Source of the DNA: Saprospirales bacterium
GTDB taxonomy: Bacteria; Bacteroidota; Bacteroidia; Chitinophagales; Saprospiraceae
Direction of reading: 5' to 3'
Length of the DNA stretch: 7,157 nucleotides
Assembly (NCBI GenBank): GCA_003559985.1
Contig: PWJP01000115.1
Coordinates: 1-7,157 of the forward strand
Shown here: one piece after another, positions 1 through 5,267 of the stretch
How positions within the stretch are numbered: the first letter of the stretch is position 1
Layout: every line of letters starts with the position of its first letter
Notes under the pieces: generated by a model
Told to the model about the DNA's origin: nothing
Database searches by the model: none
The model's input: only the letters and a program-made list of their open reading frames with translations
Translations under genes and position numbers: made by a program

Positions 1-179
1 ACATCACCGTGTTTTTCCAATTCTACGGGCTTCTTTTCCGCGCGGGGAGCTTCAATTTCTCTAACTTTATCCTTTATCGTCATATCCGTCGATGGTTTTG
101 GGTCTTCGCAGCCGGTGGCTGTCAAAAAAAGGGCAAAACTAATAATTCCTGCCAGTACAACTAAGCCCGGTTTTTTCAT
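1..179 (-). CDS. N-terminal part of a putative lipoprotein, function unknown (cut by left edge)
   Basis: The minus strand reads open for 59 codons from an ATG at 179-177 to the left edge, so the C-terminus is outside the window. The product starts MKKPGLVVLAG, giving two lysines followed by a hydrophobic stretch of about 17 residues (5-21). Cys24 follows in the context A-T-G-C. This is a type II (lipoprotein) signal peptide, although position -3 of the lipobox is Ala rather than the preferred Leu. Residues after the cysteine (C-E-D-P-K-P-S) are charged and flexible, and the following region is rich in Lys, Glu and Pro, like a linker. The mature protein should be lipid-anchored outside the inner membrane. 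No Shine-Dalgarno is visible, as is usual in Bacteroidota. The gene is transcribed divergently from smc. Too little is present to assign a family; the start and lipoprotein nature are fairly secure. Confidence 0.7.
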   Translation of the reverse strand, partial: MKKPGLVVLAGIISFALFLTATGCEDPKPSTDMTIKDKVREIEAPRAEKKPVELEKHGD

Positions 180-287
180 AATCTGATAATTTTTGGTAAA
201 TATCCCCCTGCTTTCCTTCCTGCCATAAGTTTCCTGGCTTAAAATTTTGAGCGGGGCAGTTTATGCCTTCCAACAGAAAATATTCCC

Positions 288-295
288 TATTTTTG
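288..295 (+). promoter_or_regulatory. candidate Bacteroidota -7 promoter element for smc
   Basis: The octamer TATTTTTG matches the Bacteroidetes -7 consensus TAnnTTTG exactly. Only seven bases separate its last G from the smc ATG at 303, so transcription would begin at or within a few bases of the start codon. No TTG (-33 element) is seen at the usual 17-23 base distance; the nearest sequence is a poor TTATG at 261-265. The match is short and lies in a T-rich stretch, so a chance hit is possible. Confidence 0.4.
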
Positions 296-302
296 CGGCC
301 CG

Positions 303-3300
303 ATGAGATTGAAGAAGATAGAACTGAAGGGTTTTAAGAGTTTTGGCAATACCACTACTCTGCACTTCAACGAAGATGTGGTGGGAGTCGTGGGCCCCAA
401 TGGCTCAGGGAAAAGCAACATTGTGGATGCTTTCCGATGGGTGCTGGGCGAGCAAAAAACCTCCGGCCTCCGTCTCGACAAAATGCAGGACGTGCTCTTT
501 AACGGCACCAAGTCTCGCCGCCCCGCGAACGCCTGCAGTGTTTCTCTAATTTTTGACAACGACAAGGGCACCCTCCCCTCAGAATACCACGAAGTATCGA
601 TATCCAGGCATCTCTACCGGAGCGGAAACAGCGAATACCGTCTCAATGGCGTACCATGCCGGCTCAAGGACATCACCTCCCTGCTCTCCGATACCGGCAT
701 AGCGTCCAATTCATACGCCATCATCGCCCTGGACATGGTGGACGATATACTATCCGACAAGGACCACGCCAGGCGAAAGATGTTTGAACAGGCCGCCGGA
801 ATTTCCAAATTCAAACAGCGGAAAAAGGAGGTGCAAAACAAACTCAAGGCCTCAGAACAGGACCTCGAGCGCGTGCAGGATCTGCTTTTTGAAATAAGCG
901 GAAATCTGAAAGAGCTGGAAAAGCAGGCCAAAAAGGCAAAGTCCTTCAACAAACTCAAGGAGAAGCACAAAACCCAGCGCATCCGGCTGGCCAGAATTGA
1001 AATCGCAACCCTGCTCAACTCGAACAAAACCCTCGTCGAAAGCCTGGAAAAGCACAGAGGTGAGCAAAGCGAGTTGAAAGCCCGTATTTCCAAACTTGAA
1101 GCGGAACTGGAAAAGAACAAGCAGGAGACCCTCAAAGAGGAGGAAAAACTCAATCAAAGCCAAAAAAATGCGGCCTCCATCGCAAACCAACTCAAGGATG
1201 TGGAAAGCCGACTAAACCTCGACCGGCAATCCCTGAAAACCACCCTGGAATCCAACGAGCGGCGTCAGGATCGCCTCCGCGAACTAAGGGAACAGAAATC
1301 CAAAATCAGCGCGAGGATGGAGTACCTTCGGGATCAGGTCTCTGCGGAGAAAAAAGTGAGCGTTGCCCTGAAGGAATCCCTGGATGCCCTCACCGGTCAG
1401 AAAACAAAAGCAGATCAGGAGGCAGCTAAAATCAAGGGTGAACACGATCAACTGCTGCAGGAAGTGCGCAAACTGGAAGAACAGAAGTCCGAACGGGAAA
1501 AACAATTGTCCGTTCTCCGCAGTAAATTGGACTCCATAGAAGAGGAGGGGAAAAGGCTGCGAGAGGAAGAAAAAATCGAGAAGGACAAGCACCGCGAACT
1601 CGAACAGGCGCTGCTCTCCGTGAGCGAGGCATATAAAGAACTGGAGCAAAAAAAATCGGAGTGCATCCTCCGGGAGGAAAAGCGAAAAAATCAGCTCAGC
1701 GAGCAAAAGGAAAAGCGTGATGCCGTAGAAGAGGAGCAAAAGCAATTGGAGCGCAAGTTGGACTCTCTCAAAAACGAACGCGACCTCCTCAAATCCCTGC
1801 TGGAGAAATTAGAGGGTTATCCGGATTCCATCAAACACCTAAGCGGACAGAAAGAATGGAGAAAAAAAGCGGTTCTGCTCTCGGAACTCATCTACTGCCC
1901 GGATGAATACCGCCCGGCCATTGAGGCAGTTCTCGCTCCGGTTTTGGACCACTACGTAGTACCCGATTGGGGCACCGCACTGGAGGGCATTGAAACCCTG
2001 AAAAACGCCCAAAAAGGCAAGGCCCAGTTCCTGCTGCTGGACGCCCTGGAAGAGAAATCTTCGAAAAAGGATGTCAAGGAAGTCGGGGATGCCATTTCAG
2101 CTATTGAAGTGGTGGAAATAGACCGGGTTTATCGCCCACTCTTTGAGTTTCTCTTAAAGGGTGTTTACATTTCAAAAGATGAAACCCTGCCGCCAACAAT
2201 ACCAGCAAAAGCTGACGTACTGGTTTCCTCAGACGGCCAGACAGTGAGAAGAAAAACCACGGCAGAGGGGGGAAGCTCGGATCTTTTTTCAGGAAAAAAA
2301 ATAGGCCGGAAAAAGGCCCTGGAAAAGACCAATAAAAAAATAAGCGACCTGGATAAAAAGGTGGACCAGGCGAGAGCAGAACTCCAACAGATCAAGGTTT
2401 CCATCTCAAAACTGGACACCGATAAAATCCAGCGGGAACTGACTGGAATAGAATCGGAAATTGCAGGAGTAAAAGCGCGTGAAGCTGGCATCCAGGCAAC
2501 CCGGGACTCGGGAATCGAAGCGGTGGAAAAACGCAACCGCCGACTCAAAGAACTCAACGAACAGCACCGGGAGGTCAAAACCGGAATGAGCTATGAAGCC
2601 CAAGAGATCGAAAAACTCAAAGACCGGCTCGACACCCTTAACAAAGACCTCGAAAACAGCGCCAAAAAGGTGGAAAAAACCCTGGCTCTGAAAGGAGAGC
2701 GGGCCGAGGAATTCAACAACAAAAACATCGAGCTCATCCGCCAGCAAAACAAACTCAGCGGCTTTGAAAAAGAGCTGGACTTCCAAAACGGCCGCCTGAG
2801 TGACATCGATGACGAAGAAAAGAAAACCGCGACACTCATACGGGAAGGGGAAGAGCAGATTGAGACCCTGAAGAAAAAAACAGCCTACCAGGAAGAGAAA
2901 CTGCAGGATTTTTACCGCAGGAAAAAGGAGGTGGAAGCCAGTTTGAGCGAAAAAGAGCAACAGTACTTCAGTTCGCGCAACGCCATTTTTGAAAAAGAGA
3001 AAAAGGTCGCAGAATTACAGCGGAAATCCAACGATCTGGAAGAGGTGATGACCGGAATGAGGGAGAAAAACCGGGAGGTGGAATTCAATGTCAAGAGCAT
3101 TTCTGAACGCCTGTCGGTGGAATTCGGCTATGAATTGGACCCCAAAAAGGTTACCCTGGATGAAGAAGAAGAGAAAGTCGATGTGGATGATCTGAAATTA
3201 AAGGTGGAGCGATTGAAAGCCAGACTCACTAATTTTGGAGAAGTAAACCCGCTTGCGCTGGAGGCTTTTGAGGAGATGAAAGTGCGGTACGACGACATTC

Positions 3301-3878
3301 AGGAGCAGAAAAAAGACATAGAAAATGCGCGCGACTCTCTCCGGGAAACCATAACCGAGATTGAGACCACGGCCAAAGAGCGATATGTTGAGGCTTTCGA
3401 CCGCATCCGGTTCAACTTCATCAATGTATTCCGCAGCCTTTTTACCGAGGATGACAATTGCGACCTGGTAATGACCGATCCCGAAACACCGCTGGACTCT
3501 GATATTGAGATAATCGCCAAGCCCAAAGGTAAACGCCCTCAGTCCATCTCGCAGTTGTCGGGAGGGGAAAAAACACTGACGGCCATTTCATTGCTCTTTG
3601 CACTGTACCTGCTAAAACCGGCGCCCTTCTGTATTTTTGACGAAGTGGACGCACCATTGGACGACTCCAATATCGAGAAATTCAACAAGATCATTAAGAA
3701 TTTCTCCAGCGAATCGCAGTTTATCATTGTCACTCACAACAAACAAACCATGAGTCACCTGGATATCATCTACGGGGTTTACATGGAGGAATCCGGAGTG
3801 TCGGGAGTGAGTGCGGTGGATTTCAGGGCGCTGAAAAACGTGGACTTTTTGACAGATGTGCAAGAGCGAGAGATTTAA
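303..3878 (+). CDS. smc: chromosome partition protein SMC
   Basis: This is the SMC ATPase of the bacterial condensin, which dimerises, binds DNA in the nucleoid and compacts and segregates the chromosome, normally with ScpA and ScpB. Its 1191 residues match the family size (about 1190), and it is complete. The N-terminal head lobe begins MRLKKIELKGFKSF, the expected first residues of the family, which fixes the start. It has Walker A GPNGSGKS (31-38) and Q-loop Gln51. Charged coiled coil runs about 170-500, the hinge about 503-675 (LEGYPDSIKHL at its start), and a returning coil of equal length about 676-1015. The C-terminal lobe has signature LSGGE (1085-1089), Walker B CIFDE with catalytic Glu1114, D-loop A-P-L-D-D (1117-1121) and switch His1145. 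All ATPase residues are present. The hinge resembles the Bacteroidetes form rather than the glycine-rich Bacillus form. No Shine-Dalgarno is visible. scpA and scpB are not adjacent. Confidence 0.97.
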   Translation: MRLKKIELKGFKSFGNTTTLHFNEDVVGVVGPNGSGKSNIVDAFRWVLGEQKTSGLRLDKMQDVLFNGTKSRRPANACSVSLIFDNDKGTLPSEYHEVSISRHLYRSGNSEYRLNGVPCRLKDITSLLSDTGIASNSYAIIALDMVDDILSDKDHARRKMFEQAAGISKFKQRKKEVQNKLKASEQDLERVQDLLFEISGNLKELEKQAKKAKSFNKLKEKHKTQRIRLARIEIATLLNSNKTLVESLEKHRGEQSELKARISKLEAELEKNKQETLKEEEKLNQSQKNAASIANQLKDVESRLNLDRQSLKTTLESNERRQDRLRELREQKSKISARMEYLRDQVSAEKKVSVALKESLDALTGQKTKADQEAAKIKGEHDQLLQEVRKLEEQKSEREKQLSVLRSKLDSIEEEGKRLREEEKIEKDKHRELEQALLSVSEAYKELEQKKSECILREEKRKNQLSEQKEKRDAVEEEQKQLERKLDSLKNERDLLKSLLEKLEGYPDSIKHLSGQKEWRKKAVLLSELIYCPDEYRPAIEAVLAPVLDHYVVPDWGTALEGIETLKNAQKGKAQFLLLDALEEKSSKKDVKEVGDAISAIEVVEIDRVYRPLFEFLLKGVYISKDETLPPTIPAKADVLVSSDGQTVRRKTTAEGGSSDLFSGKKIGRKKALEKTNKKISDLDKKVDQARAELQQIKVSISKLDTDKIQRELTGIESEIAGVKAREAGIQATRDSGIEAVEKRNRRLKELNEQHREVKTGMSYEAQEIEKLKDRLDTLNKDLENSAKKVEKTLALKGERAEEFNNKNIELIRQQNKLSGFEKELDFQNGRLSDIDDEEKKTATLIREGEEQIETLKKKTAYQEEKLQDFYRRKKEVEASLSEKEQQYFSSRNAIFEKEKKVAELQRKSNDLEEVMTGMREKNREVEFNVKSISERLSVEFGYELDPKKVTLDEEEEKVDVDDLKLKVERLKARLTNFGEVNPLALEAFEEMKVRYDDIQEQKKDIENARDSLRETITEIETTAKERYVEAFDRIRFNFINVFRSLFTEDDNCDLVMTDPETPLDSDIEIIAKPKGKRPQSISQLSGGEKTLTAISLLFALYLLKPAPFCIFDEVDAPLDDSNIEKFNKIIKNFSSESQFIIVTHNKQTMSHLDIIYGVYMEESGVSGVSAVDFRALKNVDFLTDVQEREI

Positions 3879-3906
3879 AACCTCAGCTCATAAGTGCCCT
3901 TTTTTT
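3864..3906 (+). terminator. weak candidate intrinsic terminator after smc
   Basis: GAGCGAG (3864-3870) can pair with CTC-A-GCTC (3882-3889), giving a 7-bp stem with one bulged A and an 11-base loop. The stem spans the smc stop codon. A run of seven T follows at 3900-3906, but ten bases separate it from the stem, so the geometry is poor. An alternative small stem, AGCCG (3931-3935) with CGGCT (3945-3949), also precedes a T7 run (3971-3977) at too great a distance. Either could weaken read-through into purM; neither is convincing. Confidence 0.2.
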
Positions 3907-3969
3907 GACATGAAAAAGCGAATTACCAAAAGCCGGAAAAAAGACGGCTGCCATTGGCTACTTCAATTA

Positions 3970-3986
3970 GTTTTTTTGAAAAAAAC
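3970..3986. repeat. perfect T7/A7 inverted repeat in the smc-purM gap
   Basis: The 17 bases read G, seven T, G, seven A, C. They form a perfect inverted repeat with 8-bp arms around a single central G (3978). In RNA it could only form a weak A-U hairpin with a three-base loop. In DNA it is a pair of phased A-tracts that could bend or stiffen the helix upstream of purM. It does not match the TAnnTTTG element, because its TA (3968-3969) is three bases too far from TTTG. The repeat is seen directly; its function is unknown. Confidence 0.4.
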
Positions 3987-4020
3987 ATGAGAGGTTGAAA
4001 ACTGCCGGGAGAAATTTACG

Positions 4021-4056
4021 ATGATGAAATTAACAGAAAAAAACAGCTATGTCTGA
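4021..4056 (+). other. possible leader mini-ORF overlapping the purM start
   Basis: An 11-codon open frame (MMKLTEKNSYV, stop TGA at 4054-4056) starts 28 bases before the purM ATG, in another frame, and ends inside purM codons 2 and 3. It has a GGGAG motif at 4007-4011, nine bases before its ATG. That is better Shine-Dalgarno spacing than purM itself has. It could act by translational coupling or as a decoy start. Chance is the more likely explanation, since such short frames are common and Bacteroidota rely little on Shine-Dalgarno pairing. Confidence 0.15.
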
Positions 4057-5221
4057 CAAGTTAAAATACGACCACAGAGGTGTGAGTGCTTCCAAATCGG
4101 AGGTTCACAAAGCCATTAAGGGACAGGACAAGGGACTTTACCCCAACGCCTTCTGCAAAATACTTCCCGACCACGCCGGGGGAGATGAAAATTACTGCAA
4201 TCTCATGCACGCCGATACCGCCGGCACCAAAGCCGGACTGGCTTACCTCTACTGGAAAGAAACCGGGGATCTTTCGGTTTGGAAGGGGATTGCGAGAGAC
4301 GCCATTGTCATGAATGTGGACGACATGGCCTGCGTAGGCTGCTACAACAACCTGCTACTCTCCTCCACCATCGGGCGCAACAAAAACGTCATCCCCGGGG
4401 AAGTCATCGAACAGATTATCTCAGCCGCCGGGGAGTTTGCGGATCAAATGGCAGAATACGGGGTGGAAATCCATCTGGCCGGAGGGGAAACCGCGGATGT
4501 GGGAGACATTGTGCGGACAATAGATGTGGGCTATACAGCTTTTGGCAGATTGCACAGAAAAGATCTTATTGTCAACGACTTTGAGGAGGGGTTGGAGATC
4601 GTCGGTCTGGCCTCGAGTGGGCAGACAGAATACGAAACCACCTACAATTCGGGTATCGGCTCCAACGGACTCACATCGGCCCGTCACGACCTGCTCAACA
4701 AGTACTACGACCAAAACTTCAAAGAGGCCTACGATCCCATGGTTCCCGAAACTTACCGATTTACAGGGCCATATCGCCTCGGGGATGAAGTGGAAATAGA
4801 CGGTCAGAAACACCGCATCGGCAAACTGATGCTCTCCCCCACACGCACCTTTCTGCCCTTTTTTGCCAGACACCTCAATAAATACCGGGGAGAAATCAAG
4901 GGCATTATCCACTGCACGGGAGGCGGACTCACCAAGTCCTCAAAATTTACCGCAGGCTACCACGTGATCAAGGACAATCTCCTACCTGTGGCTCCCATCT
5001 TCAATCTGATCCGGGAAACCACCGATACGCCCTGGAGGGAAATGGTACAGGTGTTCAATCTCGGTACGCGATTAGAGATATACTGCCGCCCGGAAGTTTC
5101 AGCAGAGCTGGTCAAAGACGCGCAATCGATGGGAATCGAGGCCGATGTAATTGGCAGGGTGGAAAAACACAAGGGCACTTCCCTTACCATTGAGGGCGAT
5201 TTTGGGCGGTTGGAGTTTTGA
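4049..5221 (+). CDS. purM: phosphoribosylformylglycinamidine cyclo-ligase (AIR synthase), Bacteroidetes type
   Basis: PurM catalyses the fifth step of de novo purine synthesis in the cytosol: ATP-dependent ring closure of formylglycinamidine ribonucleotide to aminoimidazole ribonucleotide. The 390 residues contain the AIRS N-terminal and C-terminal domains in order. Visible motifs are HADTAGTK (54-61, for the usual DGVGTK), NVDDMACVG (89-97, for the usual NDxxxxGA), GGETADVGD (145-153, for GGETAEMPG), GSNGLTSARH (204-213), LSPTR (262-266), TGGGLTK (290-296) and FNLGTR (336-341, for FNMGIG). The protein is about 45 residues longer than E. coli PurM, mostly from extra sequence around 190-258. 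These variants match the Bacteroidetes PurM subfamily as I recall it. The ATG at 4049 is the only usable start: the frame is closed by a TAA at 4031 and has no other start codon between. The start is preceded by A-rich sequence and no Shine-Dalgarno. purM stands alone, without other pur genes. A related AIRS-fold enzyme is a remote alternative. Confidence 0.92.
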   Translation: MSDKLKYDHRGVSASKSEVHKAIKGQDKGLYPNAFCKILPDHAGGDENYCNLMHADTAGTKAGLAYLYWKETGDLSVWKGIARDAIVMNVDDMACVGCYNNLLLSSTIGRNKNVIPGEVIEQIISAAGEFADQMAEYGVEIHLAGGETADVGDIVRTIDVGYTAFGRLHRKDLIVNDFEEGLEIVGLASSGQTEYETTYNSGIGSNGLTSARHDLLNKYYDQNFKEAYDPMVPETYRFTGPYRLGDEVEIDGQKHRIGKLMLSPTRTFLPFFARHLNKYRGEIKGIIHCTGGGLTKSSKFTAGYHVIKDNLLPVAPIFNLIRETTDTPWREMVQVFNLGTRLEIYCRPEVSAELVKDAQSMGIEADVIGRVEKHKGTSLTIEGDFGRLEF

Positions 5222-5267
5222 TGAAACCGATTTAGTACGTTTATTCTTCTACCTCAACATAGGATTC
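5222..5267. other. convergent 46-bp gap between purM and ppk1
   Basis: The stop codons of purM and ppk1 face each other across 46 AT-rich bases. I see no stem followed by a T-run on either strand. The best pairing is CTGAACCG (5276-5283) with CGGTCAG (5293-5299), which lies inside the last ppk1 codons, has one bulge and is not followed by T on either strand. Transcripts from the two genes may therefore overlap at their 3' ends, unless termination is Rho-dependent. Confidence 0.3.

Noticed and set aside
614..1153. 179-codon minus-strand frame inside smc, with similar Ser/Phe/Leu-rich frames at 1284-1745 and 2406-2960
   Set aside because: These are complements of Lys/Glu-rich coiled-coil codons in a clearly coding smc; their biased composition is an artefact of that.
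1648..1655. Runs of eight A in smc (also 2294-2301) as possible slippage or frameshift sites
   Set aside because: They encode Lys-rich coil in frame, no alternative product follows, and A-runs are expected in such sequence.
3905..3933. TTGACA at 3905-3910 as a sigma70-type -35 box
   Set aside because: No TATAAT-like sequence lies about 17 bases downstream, and Bacteroidota primary promoters do not use this consensus.
3968..3978. TAGTTTTTTTG as a TAnnTTTG promoter for purM
   Set aside because: TA and TTTG are three bases too far apart for the -7 element.
4421..4912. 163-codon minus-strand frame and plus-strand frames 4279-4584 and 4524-4799 inside purM
   Set aside because: The purM frame is conserved throughout and accounts for the sequence; these are shadow frames.
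5221..5235. Four-codon frame (MKPI) whose ATG overlaps the purM stop as TGATG
   Set aside because: Too short, no ribosome site and no plus-strand gene downstream to couple to.
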